In this document: positions 56,074-64,000 of the stretch, piece after piece
Position numbering within the stretch: position 1 is the first letter of the stretch
Layout: every line of letters begins with the position of its first letter
NCBI RefSeq assembly: GCF_963667985.1
Contig: NZ_OY764081.1
Span: 930,001-994,000 of the forward strand
Length of the DNA: 64,000 bases
Direction of reading: 5' to 3'
Source of the DNA: an uncultured Methanocorpusculum sp.
Lineage (GTDB): Archaea; Halobacteriota; Methanomicrobia; Methanomicrobiales; Methanocorpusculaceae
Notes under the pieces: generated by a model
Database searches by the model: none
The model's input: the letters and a program-made list of their open reading frames with translations, nothing else
Told to the model about the DNA's origin: nothing
Program-made: the position numbers and the translations under genes

Positions 56074-57354
56074 ATGAGAAGAATCATACTCCCCCTGTTA
56101 ATTGCCGTAATCCTGATACTCATCTCCTGCACGGGATACTATATCTTTTTCCTCAGCACAAACCCCCACATAACGCCGGACGACACCTATACCGGAAACC
56201 TCACCGCAGAATACACATTCCCCTTCAAAGAAGGCTCGGTAACACTCTCCGTCTCCATGCCGGCATCCGTCTATTACGGAGCCGGGAACACGGAATCCAA
56301 ATACCTTCCCTACACCAAAGCCGGCGATCTCTCATTCTACGCAGATCTTGCCAATGACCCTCTGCAGGAAGAGATGTACACCCAGATCCTTGGTCAGACC
56401 GAAACCGTCAGACAGTCCTGGGATCTCACGGACGACGAGTATGTCGAACTGCTTTCAACCTTCGTCCAAAGCATCAATTACAGTTCGGAAAGCGACTTCC
56501 GCTACCCAATCGAGACCGTTATTGGAGAGTTCGGCGACTGCGACGACAAAAGCACGCTTCTGGCCGGGCTCCTCACGCGTTCCGGCTTTGATGCCGTCCT
56601 CCTGATCTTCAAAGAAGAGAGCCACGCAACGGTCGGCATCAGAACAAACGACTCGACTGCGTATCCAAACGCCGAAGGCTACTCGATCATCGAAACCACC
56701 GACTACAGTTATGTAACCGACAAATCGTTCACCTTCGAAGACGGCTCGTCGCTTGAAAGCACACCCGTCATCGTCGGTGTCGGGACGGGAAGCAAAACCT
56801 ACACCTCCGGCTATCAGGTTGAGGCGATCCTCGCCTACAAAAACACGGCAGATGCCAGAATCGACCAGCTCGCAAGTGAAACCGATACCAAGACCGAAAA
56901 CCTTGAAGGAATGGGAGACACCCTTACCGGGTATGAGACCCGCCTGACCTCACTCGAATCATTGATGAATTCTGCAGTATCCTCCTACAACTCATATATC
57001 GACCTGGCAAATGCGATCGCTACAATACAGAAAAAGCTGAACAGCGATCTCAATGCAAAGAAAATAACCTATGAGGAATATTCTTTGGAATGGGAAACGC
57101 TGGAAGCGGAATTTACCGAATATATGGAACTGGCAAATGAGGCTTTGGACGAATATAATGTCTATTATGCCGAGTATCAAACGCTCTACGCCGAGTATAA
57201 AATCTACTATTCAACTTACAGCAGTTCCTACACCGATTACAGCATTACGATCGAACGTCAGAACGGTTATGTGGATATCTATAATCTCATAATAACGGAA
57301 CCGTATAACAGAGAATATGTGTACCGGACCGTGCTGGAAGCCCCGGTTCTTTGA
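56074..57354 (+). CDS. Membrane-anchored transglutaminase-like protein with coiled-coil tail
   Basis: The start at ATG 56074 gives MRRIILPLLIAVILILISC, a signal anchor, and lies about 40 bases after a TATA-like ctataaac (56031); ATG 55993 and GTG 55900 are in frame and longer. The external domain contains a Cys-His-Asp arrangement of the transglutaminase-like superfamily: GEFGDCDDKSTLLAGLL, then EESHATVGI. The last 180 residues are a long coiled coil with many Tyr/Glu repeats (YNVYYAEYQTLYAEYKIYYS). It may process or crosslink surface polymers; this is inference. Confidence 0.78.
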   Translation: MRRIILPLLIAVILILISCTGYYIFFLSTNPHITPDDTYTGNLTAEYTFPFKEGSVTLSVSMPASVYYGAGNTESKYLPYTKAGDLSFYADLANDPLQEEMYTQILGQTETVRQSWDLTDDEYVELLSTFVQSINYSSESDFRYPIETVIGEFGDCDDKSTLLAGLLTRSGFDAVLLIFKEESHATVGIRTNDSTAYPNAEGYSIIETTDYSYVTDKSFTFEDGSSLESTPVIVGVGTGSKTYTSGYQVEAILAYKNTADARIDQLASETDTKTENLEGMGDTLTGYETRLTSLESLMNSAVSSYNSYIDLANAIATIQKKLNSDLNAKKITYEEYSLEWETLEAEFTEYMELANEALDEYNVYYAEYQTLYAEYKIYYSTYSSSYTDYSITIERQNGYVDIYNLIITEPYNREYVYRTVLEAPVL

Positions 57355-57432
57355 GAGGGGTGAGAAGGGTTTAACGAGAGGAGGAAGTCCAGATTAAAAA
57401 AAGAGACGGGAATTATGTGTTTTCCCGCAAAA

Positions 57433-58205
57433 TCACTTGCGGGTAAGTTTGCTCCAGCTTAACTTTTCGATTCCGGTTCTGCCGACGCACGCATATTTGC
57501 GCACAAAATACGCAAAAACAGCCACACCAAGAGGAGTGACCACACACATTACCGGGACACAGAATACGATAGTTGACATGACCTGATCCGGGGTCATCGT
57601 TCCCATACCTAAGACGTAGATCGGGAATATGACGATCACGTGCAGAAGTTCAACGATCAGTGAAATGATAATTGCACGGACGACGGTCAGTTTTCCTTTC
57701 CAGAATCGAATCGCAATACCGGAGAGAAGACCTGCCATAATCGTGCCTATCATACAGGGAACGGCGACGATCCCCCCTGCAGGAACCGCAGATATCCGCT
57801 GACCAGACCGACTATTGTCCCGATGATCGGCCCTCCGAGAAGACCCGCGAGAATAGCGCCGATGTCACGGAAGTTTACCAGAACCCCGTTCACTTCAACA
57901 CCGCCGTAATTACCATACAGGGAAATGGCCAGAGTCAGAACTGCCGTCCAGACAAGATCGCCAAGTCTTGCTTCTCCGGAAACCAGACGTTTAAAGGCTC
58001 CGGTGATCGTAAACAGATAGAGAATGACCGAGGCGATCATCATCCGGGCAAGCAGCAGGATGAGGACGGCATATTGGGATGTACCTTCTCCAAGGGTATA
58101 GAGTCCTGCATCATACGCCAGAAGGAAGGCGGCAAGCACCAGTCCTATAATAATCGATACGAAGATTTTCGTGTTTTGCATACGTTTTTCTTTATTTTCA
58201 GCCAT
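57433..58205 (-). pseudogene. LytS-type 5TM sensor-like membrane protein, frameshifted
   Basis: ATG 58205 opens a chain of hydrophobic helices with GNYGGVEVNGVLVNFRDIGA and LGGPIIGTIVGLVSGYLRFL, the 5TM-LYT pattern of LytS/BtsS receptors. At G6 on the coding strand (C6 at 57772-57777) the frame is lost; one more G gives LQGG-IVAVPCMIGTIMAGLLSG and three further helices to 57433. The rebuilt protein is about 258 residues with no kinase domain. It lies beside a carbon-starvation gene remnant. LytS-like sensors control CstA-type pyruvate transporters in bacteria, so the pair was probably one pyruvate-uptake module. Confidence 0.8.
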
Positions 58206-58331
58206 CGAGAGACCTTCTGCATAGTCATTTATGAAGAAATGCTATTTTTATAGGGACAAGATTTATTTATTTTTAATTATTTGATCGCCAGTGGAGGGAT
58301 CCAGCCATACGGTATCTGTGGAAACGCCCAT

Positions 58332-58517
58332 TCAGGCGATGTTCAGCAGCTGGATCAGGAGATTGCATCTTTTGGAGAGAGGAACACGTTCAACTGCATC
58401 CGGATTATGCAGCGCAGGCGTTTTCCGGTCGTCGGGTCCGAATATTTTTTCCGCGACCTTACTCCAGAAGAGATATCCTAAGATAAGGATACAAATGCCT
58501 GCAAGAAACGTGATCAT
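58332..58517 (-). pseudogene. cstA: Carbon starvation protein CstA, N-terminal remnant
   Basis: 61 codons reading MITFLAGICILILGYLFWSK, then KIFGPDDRKTPA, VERVPLSKR and LLIQLLNIA followed by TGA. This is the conserved N-terminus of CstA, where NIAG-GPIFGA should follow, but the remaining 400 or so residues are absent. A short frame after the stop (WLDPSTGDQII) could be the old 3' end, indicating a large internal deletion. CstA-family proteins import pyruvate or peptides. Confidence 0.8.
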
Positions 58518-58573
58518 ACTGATAATTCATAGTGAAGCATAGGACACGTTAAAAATTGTGAAAAAAGATGAGA

Positions 58574-59989
58574 TTATTTGTGGTTTGGCGTCTGACATCC
58601 GCAACCACAGCCGCTGGGACAGGCAGCCTTTGCAGCCTTCTCGGCACGGTTCTCCACCCAAAGCTCGTCGGCGACCGGCGCCCATTTCTCTGCTGCCGGG
58701 ACGGTCTTTGACATCAGATCGTGCACGTCTTCGGGGTTGACCATATCCGTGGATTTTGCACCGGAAGCGTCCACCATTGCAGCAAGTCTCTCCGGGTTAT
58801 CCAGCAGAGGACAGGGGCGGAGATGGTTCTGGTTGAACGGCTGGTTCGCCCGATACTGCATAAAGAGCGGGGACTTGTATGCCTCGAGAAGGGTGTGGGT
58901 CCGGATGTTCGAGTCCGAGTAGTGGATGAATGCACACGGCTCGATGTCGCCGTTTGCATTGATGTGGAGATAGAATCTGCCGCCGGCAACACAACCGTCA
59001 ACATACTCGCCGTCGTTCCAGAAGTCCATGGCAAAGATTGGACGGGTTGCCCGGATATGCCTGACCTGGTGATACATGTGTTCTCTCTGCTCGGGGGTTG
59101 CGAGAAGGTCGGGAACGGCATCCACGCCGACCGGCATGTATGTAAAGAACCATGCAAACTTCGCTCCACGGGCGATCATGTCGTCGATGTAGGCATCGCT
59201 TCCGATGACATCGGTGTTCGCACTCGTGTAACAGCAGGAGATTCCGAACGGAAGTTTTCTCTCTTTCAGGATCTCCATGGCCCGTATCACTTTCTGATAA
59301 ACACCGGCTCCGCGTCTGGAATCGGTTGCCGCTTCATCTCCTTCGATACTGATCGCCGGAATAAAGTTCCCGACCCGGAGCATCTCGTCAGCAAATGCCT
59401 CGTCAATTAAGGTGCCGTTCGTAAACGACAGGAAAATACAGTCGCTGTGCTTTTCGCACATCTTGATGATGTCTTTCTTTCGGACCAGCGGTTCGCCACC
59501 GGAGTAGAGATAGAAGTAGGTCCCAAGAGCTTTTCCCTGATCGATGATCGAATCCCACTCTTCAAGAGACAGGTTCATCCGGTTGCCGTACTCTGCCGCC
59601 CAGCAGCCGATGCATTTCAGATTGCAGGCGCTTGTGGGATCCATCAGAATGGCCCAGGGGATGTTGCATCCTTCCTCGTCTCTCAGTTTGATCTTCTTGT
59701 CTCTGCCGAGAACAACGGCATTGACGATGAAGTTTTCGAAGATCTTTTTCCGGACGCTTGGATCGATGTCGGTGTAGAGATCCGTGATGAATTTGTACCA
59801 GACCCCGTCTTTGTCGGCGAGCACACGTTTTACGGTCGGAAGAGGACCCTCCAGCGTGTTGTTTTTATCCAGAAGCTCGACCCACTTAAGGAGCTTGGGG
59901 ATATTTTTGTCAGGGTAGGAGTCCAGATAACTGAGGACACGCTTGATACCGAGCGCCTGTAATTTTTCTTTTAACGTACTATGTGTCAT
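58574..59989 (-). CDS. Radical SAM protein with SPASM-like C-terminus
   Basis: The 471-residue protein has the radical-SAM cluster motif in SACNLKCIGCW at about 116-126, the GGEPL motif (YLYSGGEPL), and a C-terminal region with cysteines (GCVAGGRFYLHINANGDIEP then CAFIHYSD and LRPCPLLD) typical of SPASM-type auxiliary clusters. The last residues form a Cys-Gly cluster (CPSGCGCGC). About 100 extra residues precede the SAM domain. Methanogens carry several such proteins of unknown substrate; no peptide substrate is adjacent. Confidence 0.87.
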   Translation of the reverse strand: MTHSTLKEKLQALGIKRVLSYLDSYPDKNIPKLLKWVELLDKNNTLEGPLPTVKRVLADKDGVWYKFITDLYTDIDPSVRKKIFENFIVNAVVLGRDKKIKLRDEEGCNIPWAILMDPTSACNLKCIGCWAAEYGNRMNLSLEEWDSIIDQGKALGTYFYLYSGGEPLVRKKDIIKMCEKHSDCIFLSFTNGTLIDEAFADEMLRVGNFIPAISIEGDEAATDSRRGAGVYQKVIRAMEILKERKLPFGISCCYTSANTDVIGSDAYIDDMIARGAKFAWFFTYMPVGVDAVPDLLATPEQREHMYHQVRHIRATRPIFAMDFWNDGEYVDGCVAGGRFYLHINANGDIEPCAFIHYSDSNIRTHTLLEAYKSPLFMQYRANQPFNQNHLRPCPLLDNPERLAAMVDASGAKSTDMVNPEDVHDLMSKTVPAAEKWAPVADELWVENRAEKAAKAACPSGCGCGCQTPNHK

Positions 59990-60081
59990 TATTGGTCAAC
60001 TCCCAAAGGGGCAGTGAATAACTATAATTATCATTCCTTCTCTTTGATATACTTGTTGTCATGAATTGAAGGGAAAAAAGG

Positions 60082-61725
60082 TTAATCATCGTGTTTTTTG
60101 CTTCTACTCCGCATCTTGTAGAAGATCACGATGATAACTAAAACGGCGGCGATGTAGGCGATCACCGGTAAGAATTCCGAGGTGAAGGTCTGACTCATCA
60201 TCACAAGCGATAAGCCGATCACGATCGCTGAAAGGATCAGGCCGATCACAAGTTTGTCGACGGCACCTTCGATCGTGTCGCTGAGATGGGTGACCTCTTT
60301 TGCGGAGATGTCGACTTTGAGTTTGCCTTCCGAGGCCATTTCGAGAACCGAGCCGAGCTGTTTTGGGACCCTGGCAAGATCTTCGAATCGCATTTTGGCA
60401 TCCAGCATCTTTTTCTGCAGGTTGGCCGGATCCTTCATCTCGTCGGCGACAATCTGTTTTAAGAACGGTTCCACCTCTTTGGTGAACTCGAGATCCGGAT
60501 CAAGAGTGAAGGCGACGTTGGAGACGAGCATCAGGGCCTTTAAGAGCTGCATGATGTTCGGCGGGACACGGATGTTGTTTTTCTGGAACAGGTCCTGAAT
60601 GGAGCCGAGAAGCCCGGAGAAGTTGACCTGGGCACCCATCTCTTTGTAATCCTGGAGAGCCAGATACAGTTCTCCCCGGAACTCGTCGATTCCGGTCTGG
60701 GGGATCTGGACACCCAGATTCTTGATGTACCGAATAGTCATATCGGTATCAGCCGAGAGAAGAGCGAGGATGAGCGAGATGAATTTGTTTCGCATATCCT
60801 TCATAACAACTCCGCAGACGCCAAAGTCAAGGAAGACAAGATCGCCGGACGGCGAGATCCGGAGGTTTCCGGCGTGCGGATCTCCGTGATAGAACCCGTT
60901 TTGGAAGATCTGGACCATGAATGCTTTGAGACCACGGCTCGACAGCTCTTTTGGATCCATGCCCATCGCAAGGATCGCATCGACGTCGTCGCTTCTGCAA
61001 CCGGCGACAAACTCCATGGCAAGCAGTTCTTTTCCCGAGTAATCCCAGTAGATCTTCGGGACTTTGATGCCGGGAATGCCGGAGAGCCTCATGTTTCGGG
61101 CAAGGCGTTCGGCATTCATCCCGTCATGGGTGAAGTCGAGTTCCTTTCTTATCTGCGTGGTGAAGTCGTCGACAAGAGAGACCGGATTATACATACGGAG
61201 TTCCGGGCGTTTGTCTTCGAGCAGCTGGGCAATGGATCGAAGCAGAATGACATCCTGTTCGATCCGTGCGGTGATTCTGGGCCGCTGGATCTTGAGAGCG
61301 AGAACGGTCCCGTCCTGCATAACGGCACGATACACCTGGGAAATCGAGGCGGCTGCAAGCGGTTTCGGGTCGACGGAGGTAAACACGTCACGCCAGTCAG
61401 GGATGTATTCGTCCAGCGTCGGGATGACTTCATCGAACGGAACCACGCCCACTCTGTCCTGCAGTTTGCACAGCTCATCGATCATCTCGGCCGGGAAGAG
61501 TTCCGTTCGCGTGCTCATTAACTGGCCGAACTTAACGAATGTGGGACCGAGCTCTTCGAGAGCCATGCGGATCCTGGCATACGTCGAGTATCCGCTGTAC
61601 TCCTCTACAGCTGTTTTTTTCGTATTGATAAAACCGGGGAACAGTTCGTTGATGAAATACCCAAACCCGTATTTGACTAGCACATCAGCAATCTGACCAT
61701 ATCTTCGAAGACTTACACTCGCCAT
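60082..61725 (-). CDS. ABC1/UbiB/AarF-family atypical kinase
   Basis: The 547-residue protein has the UbiB features: KFGQLMSTR (the KxGQ extension), the Ala-rich loop AAASISQVYRA, Lys in LALKIQRP, GDPHAGNLRI (catalytic region) and FLDFGVCG (DFG). The two C-terminal membrane helices (IGLILSAIVIGLSLVMM and VIAYIAAVLVIIVIFY) match the bacterial UbiB topology. In ubiquinone makers it supports quinone synthesis; methanogens here lack ubiquinone, so its role, perhaps in lipid handling, is unknown. Confidence 0.92.
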   Translation of the reverse strand: MASVSLRRYGQIADVLVKYGFGYFINELFPGFINTKKTAVEEYSGYSTYARIRMALEELGPTFVKFGQLMSTRTELFPAEMIDELCKLQDRVGVVPFDEVIPTLDEYIPDWRDVFTSVDPKPLAAASISQVYRAVMQDGTVLALKIQRPRITARIEQDVILLRSIAQLLEDKRPELRMYNPVSLVDDFTTQIRKELDFTHDGMNAERLARNMRLSGIPGIKVPKIYWDYSGKELLAMEFVAGCRSDDVDAILAMGMDPKELSSRGLKAFMVQIFQNGFYHGDPHAGNLRISPSGDLVFLDFGVCGVVMKDMRNKFISLILALLSADTDMTIRYIKNLGVQIPQTGIDEFRGELYLALQDYKEMGAQVNFSGLLGSIQDLFQKNNIRVPPNIMQLLKALMLVSNVAFTLDPDLEFTKEVEPFLKQIVADEMKDPANLQKKMLDAKMRFEDLARVPKQLGSVLEMASEGKLKVDISAKEVTHLSDTIEGAVDKLVIGLILSAIVIGLSLVMMSQTFTSEFLPVIAYIAAVLVIIVIFYKMRSRSKKHDD

Positions 61726-61851
61726 AGTGTAGTTGTTAATTGGCTTTTACAGATGTAAATATTACGGCTAAATTATCCTATAGAAAGCACTTATAACCTT
61801 GAGGCTCGAATTATTGTAATACCTTAGAAACTAAGGCAGGATTGATTAAAA

Positions 61852-62007
61852 ATGGACAAATACCGTTGCTCGGTCTGTGGATACGTCTACGACCCTGAAA
61901 AAGGTGCAGGAATCATATACCCTCCAGGAACCGCTTTTGAATCACTTCCGGACACGTGGAAGTGCCCTGTCTGCGGCGCAAGCAAATCGCAGTTTAAAAA
62001 GGTGTAA
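61852..62007 (+). CDS. rub: Rubredoxin
   Basis: 51 residues with the two iron-binding loops [11 protein letters not shown] and [11 protein letters not shown], and [14 protein letters not shown] between, the standard rubredoxin pattern and length. It carries one electron on a mononuclear iron. Six bases separate it from the flavodiiron protein gene, for which it is a likely electron donor or co-expressed partner, and a superoxide reductase follows. A run of aggcagg precedes the start. Confidence 0.96.
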   Translation: MDKYRCSVCGYVYDPEKGAGIIYPPGTAFESLPDTWKCPVCGASKSQFKKV

Positions 62008-62013
62008 CCGTTT

Positions 62014-63198
62014 ATGGCAGCCCGCGAGATTGTTGAAAACATCTATGCGGTCGGTACGATCAACTGGGACCTCCGGTACTTTGATGCGATCATGCCGACA
62101 CCGAGAGGGAGCAGTTACAACGCTTACCTCATAAAAGGCAGCGAAAAGACCGCCCTCGTCGATACCGGTGAACCCCACGGAGAAGCTGAGTTCATCACCA
62201 ATCTTATGCGGGTGGACCAGCATTCTCTGGATTATATCGTCTGTCTGCATGCAGAACAGGATCATTCCGGCATGCTGCCGCTTCTTCTCGAAGTGTATCC
62301 TATGGCAAAGGTCGTCACGAACGAGGTCTGCAAAGGCCTTCTGATGGCTATGCACCATCTGGAAGAACTCGACGAGCGGTTCATCGTTATCGGGGACAGA
62401 GAGACGCTTTCTCTCGGCGACAAAACGCTGAAGTTCTATCTCACTCCCTGGGTCCACTGGCCCGACACGATGTTTGCGGAGGTTGTCGAGGACAAGATTC
62501 TCTTTACCTCGGATTTCCTTGGGACACATTACGCATCCCCGACGCTTTTCCAGGACAATGATCTTCCCGATTATCTGGAGTCAGCAAAACGTTACTATGC
62601 AGCGATTATGATGCCGTTTAGGGCATCGGTCCGCGAGTATCTGACGCTTGTTGACGAGATCGCGCCGAAAATCATCGGTCCAAGTCACGGTCCTGTTTTG
62701 AAGCTTCCCGCAAAGATCATGGATCTCTACCGTGAATGGGCATCCGACACCCCGAAAAACATCGTTGTTGTCGCATATGTTTCCATGCACGGAAGCACCG
62801 AAATGATGGTGAATTTCCTTGTCGATGATCTTGTTCAGCGGGGAATTCCCGTTCAGCAGTACAATCTCCTGGAAACGGATTCGGGTGTTCTCGGCAGTTC
62901 GATCGTCGATGCAGCAACCATCATTCTTGCAACACCGACCGTTCTTTTCGGTCCTCACCCGGTCGCAGTGAACGTTGCGTATCTGGTCAGGGCGCTTCGG
63001 CCGAAAGCGAAATACCTTGGCGTGATCGGTTCATACGGCTGGGGAACCAATGCCGTGAATTATCTCGCCGAGATGCTGTCGCCTCTTGGAGCCGAAGTAC
63101 TCGAGCCGGTTTATATCAAAGGTCTTCCCGACGAGCCGGCCATCGCGGATCTGCACAAACTGGCGGATTCAATCGAAGAGCGTCATAAAACGCTCTGA
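62014..63198 (+). CDS. fprA: Flavodiiron protein FprA (F420H2 oxidase)
   Basis: The 394-residue protein has an N-terminal metallo-beta-lactamase domain with diiron ligands in HAEQDHSG (about 79-86) and GPSHGPVL, and a C-terminal flavodoxin domain starting VVVAYVSMHGSTEMM with the FMN-binding loops TPTVLFGP and GSYGWG. In methanogens FprA reduces O2 to water with electrons from F420H2. It lies between rubredoxin and superoxide reductase, forming an oxygen-defence operon. Confidence 0.95.
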   Translation: MAAREIVENIYAVGTINWDLRYFDAIMPTPRGSSYNAYLIKGSEKTALVDTGEPHGEAEFITNLMRVDQHSLDYIVCLHAEQDHSGMLPLLLEVYPMAKVVTNEVCKGLLMAMHHLEELDERFIVIGDRETLSLGDKTLKFYLTPWVHWPDTMFAEVVEDKILFTSDFLGTHYASPTLFQDNDLPDYLESAKRYYAAIMMPFRASVREYLTLVDEIAPKIIGPSHGPVLKLPAKIMDLYREWASDTPKNIVVVAYVSMHGSTEMMVNFLVDDLVQRGIPVQQYNLLETDSGVLGSSIVDAATIILATPTVLFGPHPVAVNVAYLVRALRPKAKYLGVIGSYGWGTNAVNYLAEMLSPLGAEVLEPVYIKGLPDEPAIADLHKLADSIEERHKTL

Positions 63199-63258
63199 AT
63201 CTCTTTTTTTATTCCCCGATACGTACGTTTTTATTTCTGGTTGACGTAAGATTTCAGT

Positions 63259-63642
63259 ATGACAAAGGCAAAAGAGATCTACAAATGTACCATCTGCGGG
63301 AACACTGTCAGAGTTATCGGAAAAGGCAAAGGCGAACTCGTCTGCTGCGGTCAGCCGATGAATCTGCTTGCAGAAAACAGCACCGACGCCTCGCTTGAAA
63401 AGCATGTTCCGGTCATCGAAGAGGTCACCGGAGGATACAAAGTAGCGGTCGGTTCAGCTCCCCACCCGATGCTTGAGGAACATTACATCACCTGGGTCGC
63501 TCTCAAAACCGATGACGGGATCGTTCACGAGAAGTTCCTTGTTCCAGGTGAAAAACCCGAGATGATCGTAAAGACCACGGCAAAGGCGGAGAAAGCCGGG
63601 GAATACTGTAACCAGCACGGACTCTGGGTCAAAAAAGTCTAA
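63259..63642 (+). CDS. dfx: Desulfoferrodoxin / superoxide reductase
   Basis: The 127-residue protein has an N-terminal desulforedoxin-like domain with four cysteines (YKCTICGN and LVCCGQPM) and a neelaredoxin domain with the iron ligands in EKHVPVIE, APHPMLEEHYITWV and YCNQHGLW. It reduces superoxide to hydrogen peroxide without making O2. It completes the rubredoxin-FprA-SOR cluster and probably has its own promoter in the 60-base gap. Confidence 0.95.
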   Translation: MTKAKEIYKCTICGNTVRVIGKGKGELVCCGQPMNLLAENSTDASLEKHVPVIEEVTGGYKVAVGSAPHPMLEEHYITWVALKTDDGIVHEKFLVPGEKPEMIVKTTAKAEKAGEYCNQHGLWVKKV

Positions 63643-63721
63643 ACGATCCCCCCATTCATTTTTTCCTGAAGGCTGAATTCAGGCAACTACTATTATTATC
63701 AAACACCTAATTGTACTACAA

Positions 63722-64000
63722 ATGGGGTATCTCAGGGAACTTCCGGCGATCGGTCGTGATATTGGGTCAGTGCTTCTGCTCATAGGCACCGCCACCCTTG
63801 TTCCGATTATTGTCGGCTGTTTCTTTCAGGAATGGTATGCTCTGCCGTGGATGGCAAGTTCCACGTTTGCCATGCTCGGACTTGGCGGCCTCTTGCATAT
63901 GCTGCCGAAAAATACCAAACCCCCACGGGCAAGCCTTTCGATCTCGGCGACTGCAGTTATCTGGGCATTGGTTGGGTTTCTCGGCTGTTTTCCGTTTATT
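63722..64000 (+). CDS. trkH: TrkH-family potassium transporter, cut by window edge
   Basis: ATG 63722 is open to the window end (93 codons). It begins MGYLRELPAIGRDIGSVL and shows two to three membrane helices, ending ISATAVIWALVGFLGCFPFI, which matches the beginning of TrkH/KtrB, where a conserved ALVG-LPF helix follows the first pair. The pore loops lie beyond the window. A trkA gene would be expected nearby. Confidence 0.8.
   Translation, partial: MGYLRELPAIGRDIGSVLLLIGTATLVPIIVGCFFQEWYALPWMASSTFAMLGLGGLLHMLPKNTKPPRASLSISATAVIWALVGFLGCFPFI

Noticed and set aside
1..64000. CRISPR arrays or insertion sequences
   Set aside because: No regularly spaced direct repeats and no transposase or integrase gene were seen on either strand.

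Overview
The window comes from a hydrogenotrophic methanogenic archaeon, most likely order Methanomicrobiales and close to Methanocorpusculum. The evidence is formylmethanofuran:H4MPT formyltransferase (ftr), an F420H2:NADP oxidoreductase, an F420H2 oxidase-type flavodiiron protein, the methanogen-only DUF1890/DUF1894 pair, a group II chaperonin, diphthamide synthesis, pyruvoyl arginine decarboxylase, tungsten AOR, archaeal type IV pilins and TATA-type promoters. The genus call is inference; there is no rRNA here.

Layout. 0-12.7 kb: mostly intact housekeeping genes (mntP, hpt-dph2-methyltransferase-MFS in an overlapping run, ftr, a variant peptide deformylase, a thioredoxin-reductase-like Fe-S protein, a solute-binding lipoprotein, purE, two aminotransferases), plus a PEGA-repeat surface protein whose start is out of frame at a (CT)5 tract. 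13.0-22.0 kb: a type IV pilus region with seven pilin genes and an ATPase/TadC assembly pair. Two pilins, the ATPase and TadC are broken, TadC by a 326-bp inversion. 22.3-35.9 kb: thermosome, a PH/SHOCT-like protein, B12-dependent ribonucleotide reductase, arginine decarboxylase, purF, an HTH-PAS regulator, thiC, TetR and npdG, all intact. 36.2-39.3 kb: a MacB-type ABC export operon with a frameshifted accessory protein. 39.4-40.8 kb: a def-fmt operon of bacterial type, remarkable in an archaeon. 41-47.7 kb: a MoaD/E1/AOR tungsten-enzyme operon and ileS. 47.7-58.5 kb: a heavily damaged stretch: flavodoxin-Nudix, Yip1-like, a two-TM protein, an OLD-like ATPase of a putative defence pair, a LytS-type 5TM protein and a carbon-starvation protein remnant. 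58.6-64 kb: radical SAM/SPASM protein, UbiB-like kinase, the oxygen-defence trio rubredoxin-FprA-superoxide reductase, and the start of a TrkH potassium transporter.

The most interesting pattern is the distribution of lesions. At least eight genes carry single-base or dinucleotide frameshifts, two carry in-frame stops, one an inversion, one an internal deletion, and one is a remnant. Nearly all encode membrane, surface, pilus, transport or defence proteins. The long core genes (ileS, RNR, thermosome, AOR, PAS regulator, purF, thiC) are open throughout. This fits relaxed selection on surface functions, as in a host-associated or endosymbiotic lineage, or partly phase variation. Assembly error in homopolymers must also be excluded.
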